Assembly (NCBI GenBank): GCA_009176605.1
Contig: SEYY01004401.1
Coordinates: 1-26,874 of the forward strand
From: Armadillidium nasatum
Lineage: Eukaryota; Arthropoda; Malacostraca; Isopoda; Armadillidiidae
Reading direction: 5' to 3'
DNA: 26,874 nucleotides
The notes under the pieces are model-generated. The model made no database searches and had not been told where the DNA came from. It saw only the letters and a program-made list of their open reading frames with translations. Of this stretch, positions 1 to 24,292 are shown in pieces. Within the stretch, counting starts at the first letter, position 1. The number at the start of each line of letters is the position of its first letter. The position numbers were made by a program, and so were the translations under genes.

Positions 1-96
1 CCTTGGGCAATAATGCAGGTAAATCAGCCATCGAAAATAAAGGAGACAGTTCCACCCAGAGAGTTTGCACCTATTACAAACATTAAAATTAAATAG
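1..96 (+). other. Short open frame at left edge, unrecognised
   Basis: A plus-strand frame is open from the window edge to a TAG near position 96 (about 31 codons, containing VNQPSKIKETVPPREF). It could be the end of a coding exon, but it is too short and unlike anything I recognise, so chance is equally likely. Confidence 0.12.
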
Positions 97-107
97 CATT
101 TGTTGTT

Positions 108-111
108 ATTA

Positions 112-175
<64 letters not shown>

Positions 176-239
176 TTTTTTTATTTTTTTTTTATTTTTT
201 TTTTTTTTTTATTTTTTTTTTTTTTTTTTTATTTTATTA

Positions 240-313
<74 letters not shown>

Positions 314-376
314 CATTATTATTATATATTATTATTATTAATTATTATTATTATTATTAAAAATTATTATTAATTA

Positions 377-460
<84 letters not shown>

Positions 461-480
461 TTTTATTATTTTTATTCTTT
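108..480. repeat. (ATT)n microsatellite with embedded poly-T
   Basis: Long imperfect ATT/TTA trinucleotide array, broken at about 175-237 by near-continuous T and near 330-385 by small interruptions such as TTAATTAATTA. The poly-Tyr, poly-Leu and poly-Ile frames read through it are artefacts. Confidence 0.95.
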
Positions 481-528
481 TAAGATATTTTACAGTATTT
501 ACCAATATTATGTTTTCGATAATCGCTG

Positions 529-816
<288 letters not shown>

Positions 817-818
817 GC

Positions 819-1235
<417 letters not shown>

Positions 1236-1544
1236 TATTTTATCGGATTAATGGCACAAAAATGTCCATAACATTTTTATTATTCATGCTACAAACATGA
1301 CCTTTATATCAAATAATGCAGAATTTAATGATAAACAAATATGATTGAATAACTTTTTCTTGTAAAGCTAATAGTTTACCATGTATTTCCAAGAAAAACT
1401 TATTTTTACTGAAAATTTATAAAAAAAAATTGTATAATGTCAAAATGTGACAAATTTAATATCAGTTTGCTTATTTTTTCAGAGCTTTCTATTATTATTA
1501 GTTAAAATATAATTATAAAATTATGTGTACAAGAAATTCTGTAA

Positions 1545-1953
1545 AGAAAATTTTTAATTAATGAATGCTATAAAGCTTCTGAAGAATTTCCACCAGGAAG
1601 ACTGCCAACCTTAAAGCAGGTATTGGAAAGATGCCTTTTTTTCAAAGAGTATAGAACAGAAAATGTTCAAAGAGAAGTTAGTGAAGAGCTTTATAATTTA
1701 TGGATAAAGTATAATGTTTACCCCATATCTGCAAATGCTATTAAAATGAGATTAAATAATCACCTAAAAGAGTTTTCAAGACTTCTGAATTATGATAAGA
1801 AAAAACAAGGTCCTAAATTTAAATTGGACGCTTCAAAGTTTATAGAAGATTCCAAAAAATTATTTGACATATTTCAAAAAGACCATAAAATTCTAGCAGC
1901 TGCAGAAAGAAAATATTTGCTAAAAATGACAGAAGATGATCATAAGTTTTATG
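1545..1953 (+). CDS. Transposase exon 1 (N-terminal)
   Basis: The open frame contains CYKASEEFPPGRLPTLKQVL and then RCLFFKEYRTEN, and ends HKFYE before GTGAGT at 1954. The upstream in-frame stop is TAA at 1542. An ATG at 1523 lies in another frame and gives a short peptide (MCTRNSVKK) that would join if the A-run near 1547-1550 were one base shorter. The true start is therefore uncertain. Confidence 0.65.
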
Positions 1954-2208
1954 AGGTGAGTAACTGAGTATGTTAAATGGAATCTACCTACCTATTTTAA
2001 TTTTATAACATAGATATTGGTAAAATAAATTTAATGAAAATATCAAATAATAATAAAGTAATCAAAATATTGTTTTAATTTAAATTGCATTTTGCATGTA
2101 ATTTCGTATAAAGAATGAAATCTATCATAGTCTTAGTCAACAATGGTTATCAAATTTTGATGCTTTCATTAATTGCACATTTTTTAAATTTTAATAAGGC
2201 GGATCCAG

Positions 2209-2585
2209 AAATCTGGATTTATGGACCATTTTTTACAGGACCAAAGAACTGTCAGAAGGGGCTACTGTACTTCAAAACCAGTTCCTTTAACAACATCGGA
2301 AATTAAATTTAAGAAAAGAAACATCCAAGAAATTGAAAGTGCAAAGAAATTCAAAAAAACTGATTACTTAGAGTCAAAACCAAGTTGTTCTTATCAACTT
2401 TATCCAGAAACTGATCAAGAAAGCACCATTTCAGAATCAGCATCTGAGGAAAACATTCATCAGTCCTATGTTGAAATGCTTGCAACATCTTCAAACAATG
2501 GTTCTGATCCTGATTATATTGCAGATGGTCTAAGTGATCAACAAAACAGAAGGGAACTTCGAACCTTAGCCGAAGCTTGTGACAG
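2209..2585 (+). CDS. Transposase exon 2
   Basis: The acceptor GGATCCAG precedes 2209 and the donor CAG|GTAAATG follows 2585. It reads through MDHFLQDQRTVRR, the FLxDQRxxR motif I associate with this family, then a lysine-rich stretch (KFKKRNIQEIESAKKFKK, possible nuclear-localisation signal) and a Ser/Glu-rich linker. Confidence 0.7.
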
Positions 2586-2669
2586 GTAAATGCAAATTAT
2601 GATATCAAATAATATCTAAATAAATATACATATTGTGTGGTATTATATATAATATAAATCTTTTTTCAG

Positions 2670-2767
2670 GTATCAAATAAGTGATAGGGCTGGTGCAGCA
2701 ATCGCTTCTTCTGTATTAGTAGATTTGGCTTAATAACAAGAGATAAAATGCAAAATGTTATTGATAA
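2670..2767 (+). CDS. Transposase exon 3 with frameshift
   Basis: It follows TTTTTTCAG and continues the split Arg codon of exon 2: RYQISDRAGAAIASSVLVD. The frame then meets TAA at 2731, while the next frame continues GLITRDKMQNVIDK to the donor AA|GTAAGT at 2768. One T missing from the run at 2724-2726 explains the break. Confidence 0.65.
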
Positions 2768-2916
2768 GTAAGTACCTGGATTACCAACCATTTACAATAC
2801 ATTACACAATATAAACATTTAAAACTAATAATACTGATTACTTACATTATTCACTAAACATGATTTTTTTGTGAAAACTATTCTGATTTACCTACTAACA
2901 AACCAAAACTTTTCAG

Positions 2917-3107
2917 AAATAAGTTAAGAAGAGAAAGAAATAAATTAAGAAAAGAAAGGCAGAAAGAAGAAGAAAATTGGTTTGGTAACATAACTGGCAT
3001 TGGTTTCGATGGAAGAAGAGATGCAACTCTTCAAATCTCTGAATTGAATGGCAAATACTACACGTCTACAATACTTGAAGACCATTACGTTATCACTGGC
3101 GAGCCAG
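2917..3107 (+). CDS. Transposase exon 4 with first catalytic Asp
   Basis: It starts after TTTTCAG and ends GAGCCAG before GTAAAT. A basic helix (KLRRERNKLRKERQKEEENW) is followed by GIGFDGRRDATLQ. The Asp in FDGR is the likely first metal-binding residue of the RNase H-like fold. Confidence 0.7.
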
Positions 3108-3249
3108 GTAAATAAAATTTAAATATTTTAGACCTGTACAGTGTACATTGTTAATTTAAATGGTAGGTATTTATTTAAAAGTTTCTGTGAAATCAATTCA
3201 CAACTTTGCAAACTTAATTTGTTAATTAACAAGTTATTCATTTTTTCAG

Positions 3250-4526
3250 GCGACTTCTATCTTGACCATTTTTCACCAGAGAGCGGAAAAGGAATTGATA
3301 TCGCCCATGGAATCTATAAGAAAGTTTGTGGTACGGAATTGGAAAATAGATTATCTCTGGTGAAGGCAGATGGAACAAATGTGAAAACTGGTCATAGAAA
3401 TGGTTCAATAAGGTATTTAGAGATGTTTCTTGGTAAACCATTACAACATGATATCTGTCTTCTGCATCTAAATGAGCTACCATTGAGGCATGTTTTCATG
3501 AAACTGGATGGCACAACGAAAGGTCCCGAAAAGTTTGCAGGGTCAATTGGGTCGAAACTAAATGGAAACGTGTCTGAATGGAAAGTGGTAAAATTTAAAC
3601 CAATACCTTATAATGGATTTATTTTACTAGGTAATGAAACTTTAGACAGTCTCTCAACTGACCAGTACTATGCCTATCGCATTTGCTGCAGCATAATAAC
3701 TGGTGATCTGGATGACGATTTGGCATTGTTAGAAGTGGGGCCAATAAATCATTCTCGTTGGCTTACATTGGCTTGCAGAATTCTCCGTTACTATGCATCT
3801 TTAGTGAAACCAAGTAAGAACTTGAAAATGATTGCTGAATTTATAGTAACTGTTTATTTTCCAAGTTGGTTCCACATAAAGGTTAAGAACAAATTGACTG
3901 ATGGAGCTGGAAACTTATTTCACTTGATCCAAAGAGTCAATAAGTTTCCAGATAAAAATGTAAGGGAGATTTGCTACAAAATATTAAACAACAATAGTTA
4001 TTTCGCACATGGTGAAAATATTTTAATAGCAATGTTAGCTGATGAAGAAGAGGAAGTTAGGGTAAGAGCTGTTAATAAATTGCTAAATATTAAAGGTCTT
4101 AATGAAATATTTACTTGTGAAGATTCTTTTGAAGGTGGGGTGGTTGAAAGTGAAAGTGAAGATGAACCTGCAGAAGATGATGAGACTAAATATCCTCCCA
4201 TGAATAAAGGTGTCAGGACATTTTTAAAGCCAAAAATAAATTTCAACGCATCAAGTTACCACACCATGACCCCAATTTCACAATGGGAAATAATTCCACC
4301 CATTCTAAATGCAATGTCAGAAGCGGAAATAAAAAATTTAATTTATAACCCTTTAGAATTAAGACACGATTGCCACAGTCAAAATGTGGAAAGGCATATA
4401 AAGCTAGTTACTGAGGCTTCTTTAGCAGTAGTCGGTCATGATCGTAGGGATGGATTAATTAGAAACAAAATTAGATCCCGAAAATTGATGAAAACTTTTG
4501 TCTCAAAAAGTAATTTTAAATTCTAG
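3250..4526 (+). CDS. Transposase exon 5, main catalytic and insertion domain
   Basis: The 425-codon exon is uninterrupted from the acceptor TTTTTTCAG to TAG at 4524. Ordered landmarks are GDFYLDHFSP, KADGTNVKTG, ICLLHLNELPLRHVF, LSTDQYYAYRICC, NHSRWLTLACRIL, YFAHGENILIAML, an acidic run, then CHSQNVERHIKLVTEAS and RDGLIRNKIRSRK at the C-terminus. The long helical stretch between the second Asp and VER matches the size of the insertion domain in hAT enzymes. An upstream ATG at 3141 lies in the intron and is not needed. Confidence 0.8.
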
Positions 4527-4595
4527 ATTAAGTATTTATCTAAAGTATATGTTTAAATTTAGGGTAATCTGTATTGAATAACTAATATAGTACTC

Positions 4596-4601
4596 AATAA
4601 A
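4596..4601 (+). promoter_or_regulatory. Polyadenylation signal of the transposase gene
   Basis: AATAAA lies 70 nt after the transposase stop codon and before the right terminal repeat. Confidence 0.5.
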
Positions 4602-4851
4602 TAGGTAGAAACAAATATTTGGATATTCTTATGAAGTTTTCTCAAATATATAGACAAAAATTTGGAAAAAAAAAGTTATTTTGTATACAACTTTTAAAGT
4701 ATTACCTCAACAAAATATTTTTTATTCAGTTAAATGTGTTTAAAATTAAATTCTGAATCATTTGGTACTTAAATCATGCATGTAGTATGAACAGTAAAAA
4801 AGTTACAAACATTTTTGTATTATTAACCCAAGAAAATTCCAGATTTCTTAA

Positions 4852-6839
<1,988 letters not shown>

Positions 6840-6848
6840 TTTTTTTTA

Positions 6849-8205
6849 TTTCACCTCTGGTGGGCAAAGGTCAGAGGCCTACTAATGTTCCACCAGAGTT
6901 AGGGGGAAAGTCGGGAACATTGTCAAATCAAAGCCGACATGACCTGATGCACAGCGTTTGAAGGTGCCTAAGTCATAGGAAGTTGGGAAAATAGATGAAG
7001 GAAGTGTGTTCCACACATTACCAGTAGTACATGTAAGACTGAGCATAGCGGTTAAGTCTGGGGTCGGAGAGTTCGACAGAGAAAGGATGAGACTGTGTAG
7101 AAAGACGAGTCGCATGAGCCGTTTTCAATGGAGGAGGTATGTGACGAGAGAGTTCAGAAGAGCAGTGTCCATTGCAATAGCGTTAGTATAGAGAGAATGA
7201 CGCAACATTTCGACTGGTAGAAAGAGATTGGAGAGAATTAGTGAGAGCAGGAGAATTGATAAGGCGAAAAGCTCTAGACTCCACCTTTTCCAGGAGAGCT
7301 GTATGAGTGGAACCACCCCAGATGTGTGACGCATACTCCATAAAGAGGCGAACAACACCCCTATACAGAGCAAGCAACTGGGGTGGTGTGAAGAAATACT
7401 GAAGGCGCCTCAGAACACCCAACCTCTTAGAAGCTTGTTTACAAAGAGATGTAATGTGATCTTTCCAAGAAAGATCACGAGAAAAAGAAACCCCTAGAAT
7501 ATTAAGGAGAGATGAAGGTATGAGTTGAGTGTTTTCGAAGAAGATATCGTAGTTGTGTGGAAGATTGTGTCGAGTAGAGAGATGGAAGAATTGAGTTTTT
7601 GAGGCATTGAAAACGACCATGTTTTCTCTGCCCCAATATGAAATGAGAGATAGATCAGAGGTTAGTTGCTCCAAGGCCACCTTCCTTGCCTCTATTAACT
7701 GTTCTTGGGAGGGGCGCCTTTCAAAATGAAAAGAGTAATGAAGGGTGGAGTCATCAGCATAGGAGTGGATAGGAGATGAAGTAATAGAGAGAAGGTCATT
7801 AATGAAAAGCAGAAAAAGTGTTGGGGATAGGACAGATCCTTGAGGAACACCACTATTAATAGATTTAAAGGAAGAACGGTGGCCATCTACAACTGCTGCT
7901 ATAGAATGACCGGAAAGGAAATCAGAGAGAAGGTCACAGAGAGAAGGATAGATTCCGAAAGAGGGAAGTTTGGAAATCAAAGCTTTGTGCCAGACTCTAT
8001 CGAAAGCCTTCGATATGTCCATCGCCACAGCAAATGATTCACCGAAATGCCGAAGAGCGGAGGGTCAGAGAGAAGGGAAAGAAGATCACCAGTAGAGCGT
8101 TTCTTACGAAAGCCATACTGGCGATCAGAGATAAGATTAGAAGAATTGAGATGTTTCCAAATCTTCCTGTTAAGGATAGATTCGAAAACTTTAGAAGAAC
8201 GGAAA
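6849..8205 (-). mobile_element. LINE copy A, Jockey/CR1-like, 5'-truncated
   Basis: About 1.36 kb of a non-LTR retrotransposon in minus orientation. Its 3' UTR ends with CCACCAGAGGTGAAATAAA and runs into (TA)n at 6839. The 5' end breaks inside the reverse transcriptase near 8205, next to an A-run and another (TA)n. Compared with copy B (19707-21465) the sequence is clearly homologous along its length. Confidence 0.88.
6882..8203 (-). pseudogene. LINE A reverse transcriptase (fragment)
   Basis: From high to low coordinates: a fingers segment ending [20 protein letters not shown]; a 7-bp deletion relative to copy B near 8063-8070; then a 281-codon frame (8028-7183) with [13 protein letters not shown] (motif A Asp), SGVPQGSVLSPTLF, SYADDSTLH (catalytic YADD) and the thumb to SRAFRLINSP. 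A TAC-to-TAA change stops the frame at 7180-7182. The same frame resumes, and after a further frameshift near 7025 the C-terminal VWNTLPSSIFP is readable. The catalytic residues are present, but the gene is broken and lacks its N-terminus and endonuclease. The clade is judged from motif style only. Confidence 0.85.
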
Positions 8206-8229
8206 AAAAAAAAAAGAAATATAAATATA

Positions 8230-9851
<1,622 letters not shown>

Positions 9852-10430
9852 ATGTCTCACCCATTGAAGACAAGAAAGACAACGCAGAGCTGGTTGATTG
9901 GACAGATAATTGAAAAAATCAGTAGTATAAGGCTTCCATCACTTGGAGATGTATTACGTCGCCTTTTTTTATTTGATTAATAAGAAAACAGTGGAAGATT
10001 CATCAAATATTGTTTGCTCTGAAATATATGATATTTGAGACAAGGCTAAATACCTACGCGAGATAAGCGACATGTGGTAGCCAAGATTCAGAAGCCCTAC
10101 GGTCAATATAGATTATTTTAAAAATGAAGATCAAAAAGAAGTAAAATTCAATAAAAGATAGCTTAGTGGATTTATTTGATATTGTACATGCTAATGCAAT
10201 GACTATGATACCAAATGGAAAAGATCGATTATTCCTTAATGCTCAGAGATAAAAAGGTAGGGTTCAGTATATGAGCGATATTGACAAGAATTATGTTGCA
10301 AATGAAAACAAAAGACTCGAAAGGGACGAACAAGAAGCCAAGAGATTGAAAAGAAAATCGGTTGTCATGCTAAAGAGTAGTAGTTATGACAACAGTGATT
10401 CACATTGTAATGACGTACCCCAGCCTTGAC
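9852..10430 (+). pseudogene. Decayed N-terminal part of a second transposase relative
   Basis: A 42-codon frame from ATG 9852 reads MSHPLKTRKTTQSW... and RLPSLGDVLRRLF before TAA at 9978. Next come EIYDI-stop-DKAKYLREISDMW (about 10017-10077) and, near 10171-10370, LFDIVHANAM, FLNAQR-stop-KGR and a basic run ending EAKRLKRK. The order (LPSxGDVLRR, DKAK..RE, LFDIxHxNA, FLxAQRxxGR) matches, from memory, the N-terminal part of a family related to the 1086-4998 transposase, whose FLQDQRTVRR is comparable. Several stops and frameshifts make it non-functional. No TIRs or catalytic part were found. Confidence 0.5.
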
Positions 10431-11228
10431 CATCCGGAACCAAAGCGGGTAAAATATTGTGATGATAATTAACTCTCATTAGTAGCTATTAAAACATTTA
10501 AACGTCATTTTGTGGTACTTCTGTGAAGAACTAGTAGCACATACTTTTATTTATGATAAAGTACCAGTTTATAATGAAACGCAAGGTAGTTGAGGCTCTT
10601 AAGACGCGGATAAAAAAGGTGTAAAACAATCAGGAGAAACGATATGCATTGAATGACCAAGATATCAACTGCGGAAAACACTTTCCGATTTCGTTACAGA
10701 ATCTACCCATTTGTTTTTTTTTACAAAATGCCTTTAGACTCATCTTTTTTCGACATAGATCTGTCAGAATGGCACGACAGAAACGACTTTAAAGAAACAA
10801 TGGAAATAGCAGACACTGAATGTTATCGAAAACGAAGAGCAGACGCAATACATTCTCCAAATCGTAAAAAGACAAAGGAAAATTTCCAGGAGTAGTCAAA
10901 AGCAGCTGAAAAAGAGTTTGGAAAATAATTAAATGATCCTCGTTCAGTAAATGTGAATAAATTACAAATATAAAAACATTGTGGTTAGGCCGTTCGGGAT
11001 ACCACATTAAAAAAAAAAAAAACGCGCCTTATATGGTTTTCTTATTGGTGGTATGGAAAAATTATATATTGCTAGAATTCGTCAGTGTGTCGGCACTATT
11101 AAATATTGTTCAATCAGGCTAAAATTTATTACATAACGTTTTTATGGGGTACCTCACAACTTGAGAGGGTGAGACTTAAAAAAAAATTTTTAATAAAATA
11201 ATAAAAAAAAAAAAAAAAAAAAATAAAT
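10431..11228. other. Mostly unrecognised; one 80-codon open frame
   Basis: A plus-strand frame at 10653-10895 contains MPLDSSFFDIDLSEW and a basic C-terminus (RKRRADAIHSPNRKKTK). I do not recognise it; it may be more of the decayed gene upstream. The remainder, including A-runs at 11007-11022 and 11203-11222, shows nothing I can support. Confidence 0.35.
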
Positions 11229-11230
11229 TA

Positions 11231-11322
<92 letters not shown>
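11229..11322. repeat. (TA)n tract 9
   Basis: About 94 bp after an A-rich run. No element terminus is obvious on either side. Confidence 0.97.
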
Positions 11323-11324
<2 letters not shown>

Positions 11325-11680
11325 TGTTGACTCAATAATAAAATTAGTAAATAGATAACAATTAAGTAAAATTAAAAGTAATCGGTCTCACAAGAACAAA
11401 AGGATCGTTTCGGTTCTCAGAAATAACTTCAATTATTTCTGTTTTGGAACCTTTGTTTAATATACAAATACACAAAGTCGCTATTAATACCTATTATTAC
11501 CTATTGTTGCAAATTTTATGGCTAAAATATGAACCAGTCATTGGTTTCTAGCCTAAAGGATATAAATGAATGGCTTTGCGGGGATTTTTACCCATCTTTG
11601 TGGCCGAGAACACATTTATTTTCGTTTTGTATATACTATATTATATAGTACTTCCATACTATATTTTTTATATACTATAT
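11323..11680. other. Unique AT-rich segment, no gene seen
   Basis: 358 bp with stops in all frames. It ends in degenerate TATATACTATA sequence before the truncated SINE1 copy. Confidence 0.5.

Positions 11681-12079
<399 letters not shown>

Positions 12080-12158
<79 letters not shown>
12080..12158. repeat. (TA)n tract 11
   Basis: About 79 bp, replacing the right end of the CCGATA MITE. Confidence 0.97.
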
Positions 12159-12842
<684 letters not shown>

Positions 12843-12876
12843 CCTATATGATCAAATACAATTTAAATAATATTAT

Positions 12877-14332
<1,456 letters not shown>

Positions 14333-14420
<88 letters not shown>
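14333..14420. repeat. (TA)n tract 15
   Basis: About 88 bp, immediately before LINE tail D. Confidence 0.97.
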
Positions 14421-14426
<6 letters not shown>

Positions 14427-14429
14427 TAG

Positions 14430-14624
<195 letters not shown>

Positions 14625-14629
14625 GTGGG

Positions 14630-14742
14630 CGCGCAAATTTTAAAATTTAGAGCGCAAACTCAAAAGCGCAAATTTTAAAAATTTTGTCCGCAAATGCAAA
14701 AGCGCACATTTTTTCAAAAATTTAGTCCGCAAATGCAAAAGC

Positions 14743-14743
<1 letters not shown>
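14630..14743. repeat. Subterminal GCGCAAA array, left end of hAT
   Basis: Repeats of GCGCAAA, CGCAAATGC and AAAAGCGCA, several times in about 110 bp. In hAT elements such subterminal repeats bind the transposase; that role is inferred here. Confidence 0.75.

Positions 14744-14825
<82 letters not shown>
14744..14825. repeat. Poly-A run of about 82 bp
   Basis: Uninterrupted A inside the left end of the hAT element, next to the subterminal array. Probably slippage expansion of an AAAA spacer between GCGC units. Confidence 0.95.
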
Positions 14826-14827
<2 letters not shown>

Positions 14828-14919
14828 AGCGCTAGGATGTAAAAATGAATTATTTTTAAATTTTATTTGATAAATGCAAATATATAACAAAAAATGAGAA
14901 AGAATTTATTATTATTTAT

Positions 14920-15267
14920 TCAGCCATCTATGATCTCTTCCTCCTCGTAGCTCTCCTCTTGCAATCTGAAAAGGGTCATATTCCCTTTCATGAAAATAAA
15001 TTTTTCAAAATTGCTGGATGTAATGGCTGCCCTCTTTGGTCTTAGAATGTCAGAGCCTTGACTAAACAACTTCTCCACGGCCCCTGAGCTGGGTAATGGG
15101 GTATTATACTTCATAAACAAGTCCACCCAGACCTCTTGGTATTCACATGGAAAAAGGTTCCTAGTGAGAGGGGTATTGTGGTGAACATTTACTGCATCCC
15201 AGCTATCCAAGGTTTGCGGCAACTTCTCCTCCAGAGGTGTCTGCTAGATATATGGGGCCTTCAGTTT
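14920..15267 (-). pseudogene. hAT transposase last exon (dimerisation domain)
   Basis: The exon starts after TTTTTCAG (acceptor at 15268-15270) and ends with TGA at 14920-14922. It carries the hAT C-terminal dimerisation signature: WVDLFMKYNTPLPSSGAVEKL, FSQGSDILRPKR, then FEKFIFMKGN. The Glu in AVEK corresponds to the third catalytic residue of hAT enzymes. An acidic tail (EESYEEEEIIDG) closes the protein. The first 15 or so codons after the acceptor do not stay in frame (TAG after KLKAPYI), so a small indel is present. Confidence 0.85.
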
Positions 15268-15340
15268 CTGAAAAATTTAGAAATGGTATCAAGAACTCAA
15301 ATCTTTTTAAGTTTCATTTGAACATTATGTCAGTGTATTA

Positions 15341-15343
<3 letters not shown>

Positions 15344-15423
<80 letters not shown>
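15344..15423. repeat. (TA)n tract 17
   Basis: About 80 bp, following the (TGA)n tail of the LINE fragment on the minus strand. Confidence 0.97.
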
Positions 15424-16243
<820 letters not shown>

Positions 16244-16248
16244 CTATT

Positions 16249-16384
<136 letters not shown>

Positions 16385-16430
16385 TTAAGGGATGCTTAAA
16401 GATTGTTCTAAATTATAAAAATAGCTCACC

Positions 16431-17111
<681 letters not shown>

Positions 17112-17293
17112 AATATCTTTTATTATCGAGGACAATTTGATATTTCTTAAATATCGATATTTTTTTTTTATATGTCGGCATTCCTAGTTTAAGTATTAAC
17201 TTTTAATTAGCAGAAAGAGTAATAAAATTTTGCTGATTAAATAAGAAACTGAAATATAAGCCCAAAATTGTTTTTTATTAAGAAAAATGATGA

Positions 17294-17516
17294 AGCGCAA
17301 ATTGGTAAGCGCAAATTTCAAAAAACTTCCGCAAAAGCGCAAAATATTTTTTTAAGCGCAAATTTGCGCTTTTGCGCTCTTAAAAAGTTGTTAAGCGCAA
17401 AATGCAAAAGCGCACATTTTCGAAATTTAGCGCAAAACGCAAAAGCGCAAAAAAAATTTTTAAAGCGCAAATTGCGCTTTTGCGCTTTTGCGCTTTTGCG
17501 CTTCATTTTGCGCTTA
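17294..17516. repeat. Subterminal GCGCAAA array, right end of hAT
   Basis: At least a dozen GCGCAAA/TTTGCGC units in both orientations, denser than at the left end, reaching to the GCCCACCTCTG terminus. Confidence 0.8.
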
Positions 17517-17523
17517 TGCCCAC

Positions 17524-17528
<5 letters not shown>

Positions 17529-17619
<91 letters not shown>
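17529..17619. repeat. (TA)n tract 21
   Basis: About 91 bp with one AA step near 17560; right flank of the hAT element. Confidence 0.97.
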
Positions 17620-17621
<2 letters not shown>

Positions 17622-17720
17622 CGAAATAAATGGCTAAAAACAACAAACACCATAAATGAATTTTAACATAATTAGTTGTAGTTATTTATTCTTATCTTTT
17701 TAAGATTTTATCGTTTTAAG

Positions 17721-17953
17721 GTAATAACTAGGGATGGAGCGATACCAAAATTTTTACCGATACCGATACCGATACTGATACCTAAAAATTAGCCGATACC
17801 GATACTATACCGATATACCGATATATACATCGATACCGATATCAAAATAGATACCCGATACCGATACCGATACCGATACAGGATCGGAAAATATGCCGAT
17901 ACTTGCCGATACCGATACCGATACCGATACTTCACTCCATCCCTAGTAATAAC
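17721..17953. repeat. 8-bp target-site duplication GTAATAAC around MITE copy 2
   Basis: GTAATAAC occurs at 17721-17728 and 17946-17953, exactly at both ends of the MITE. Eight base pairs is the hAT duplication size. Confidence 0.9.
17729..17945 (+). mobile_element. CCGATA MITE copy 2 (complete, hAT-type)
   Basis: 217 bp bounded by TAGGGATGGAGCGA and the reverse complement of TAGGGATGGAGTGA, with a perfect 8-bp duplication outside. The interior is almost wholly CCGATA units, with some TATCGG in the other orientation. No coding capacity; it must be moved by a hAT transposase not seen here. The CCGATA units may be the transposase-binding repeats (inferred). Confidence 0.9.
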
Positions 17954-18011
17954 ATTTTGGTTAAAGTAATAATTTTTTGGCTCTTAGGTCGAAGTTAGGG
18001 TGCTTATATAG

Positions 18012-18942
<931 letters not shown>

Positions 18943-19152
18943 CTTTTTCATTTTTGATTATTTTTTTATTTTATTTATTTGAATTATTTTTATTCTTATG
19001 ATTTAAGTGTTTTTGATTTTTTTTTCTTGCAAAAATTCTTTGCCATTCACTGATAAACCGAAAAAAAATCATATTACGATCATTTCCTCTATGTGGGTAG
19101 GTTTGGTAGAAAAGTAGAATTCCTAGTTTCTCTCTTGAGAATTATTAGACCT

Positions 19153-19413
<261 letters not shown>

Positions 19414-19608
19414 CAAATTTAATTACTATATCTTCCTTTGGGTTCATATTTTTTCAAAAAAACCATCTTAAACGATTGTGCAAAATTATAACGTACACAT
19501 TTTTCTTTTGCCTATAACTTTTCATAAAGTTCATTTGCCACATTATAATTATCATTTTCGTAATCAAGAGGTTAAAACCAATCGATTCATATTTCACACT
19601 CCCATTCC

Positions 19609-21465
<1,857 letters not shown>

Positions 21466-21476
21466 GTTGATATTTA

Positions 21477-21908
21477 TTGCAAAATCAAAACACCACTGCA
21501 AAAACGTTTCTGGGAGAACAAACCAGACCAATGTACTCCATTGATCTGGAATTGAATTTATGTTGCGAGTCATCTACCAAAATTTCAGCTATTATGGATT
21601 TTAATCTTTACGTCGGTTTTGAAGTCAAGGGATTGATGGGAGCCGTATATAATATACAAAAGAACAATTTTAAGATAGCCGGTCGATTCTATCAAGGTCG
21701 TCATGGGAACATTGTCAACAATGTGGAATGTCTTCTGGGAATAGACGCTCTATATCTAATGAAGCATTTTAAAGTAGTCTATTGTATAAGAGGGAGGCCA
21801 TTGATTCCTGCCATGGTTTCTTTGGACATTTTTGATTATTCTTTTTCATGGTGTTTATTGTTCTTGACTTGTCTGACCACTTCAGGTCCAATGTATAAAC
21901 TTAATTAA
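21477..21908 (+). CDS. Open frame with retropepsin-like C-terminal motif
   Basis: An uninterrupted frame of about 140 codons begins at the 5' break of LINE B, and its first true ATG is at about 21531. NNVECLLGIDALYLMKHF recalls the [IL]LGxDx[LF] motif near the end of retroviral-type aspartic proteases of LTR retroelements. No D[TS]G active-site motif is seen upstream, so the call is tentative. The C-terminal part (LLFLTCLTTSG) becomes hydrophobic and may be read-through into non-coding sequence. Confidence 0.3.
   Translation: MQNQNTTAKTFLGEQTRPMYSIDLELNLCCESSTKISAIMDFNLYVGFEVKGLMGAVYNIQKNNFKIAGRFYQGRHGNIVNNVECLLGIDALYLMKHFKVVYCIRGRPLIPAMVSLDIFDYSFSWCLLFLTCLTTSGPMYKLN

Positions 21909-24292
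<2,384 letters not shown>

Larger units (their letters stand above)
1523..4526 (+). pseudogene. Five-exon DDE transposase-like gene, two frameshifts
   Basis: Exons are about 1523/1545-1953, 2209-2585, 2670-2767, 2917-3107 and 3250-4526, joined by GT-AG introns whose phases match, giving about 780 codons. The order resembles hAT catalytic domains: first Asp in FDGRRDAT (codon 3008-3010), second Asp in KADGTNVKTG (3369-3371), CLLHLNE (the C-x2-H signature, 3456-3467), HSRWLT (Trp 3759-3761) and the candidate catalytic Glu in CHSQNVER (4389-4391). The N-terminal exons are basic and probably bind DNA. An acidic run (ESESEDEPAEDDE) lies near 4149-4188. Breaks: a frame change near 1548-1556 if the ATG at 1523 is the start, and a one-base loss in a T-run near 2724 that creates TAA at 2731. 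Exon 5 is fully open. The family assignment is from memory of related arthropod proteins, not a search. Confidence 0.75.

Noticed and set aside
3238..3483. Minus-strand frames opposite transposase exon 5 (also 3998-4246)
   Set aside because: Antisense shadows of a conserved coding exon, with no motifs.
17318..17653. Frames across the GCGCAAA arrays (for example 17268-17666 plus, 17318-17653 minus)
   Set aside because: Low-complexity translations of the hAT subterminal repeats, partly fused to (TA)n.
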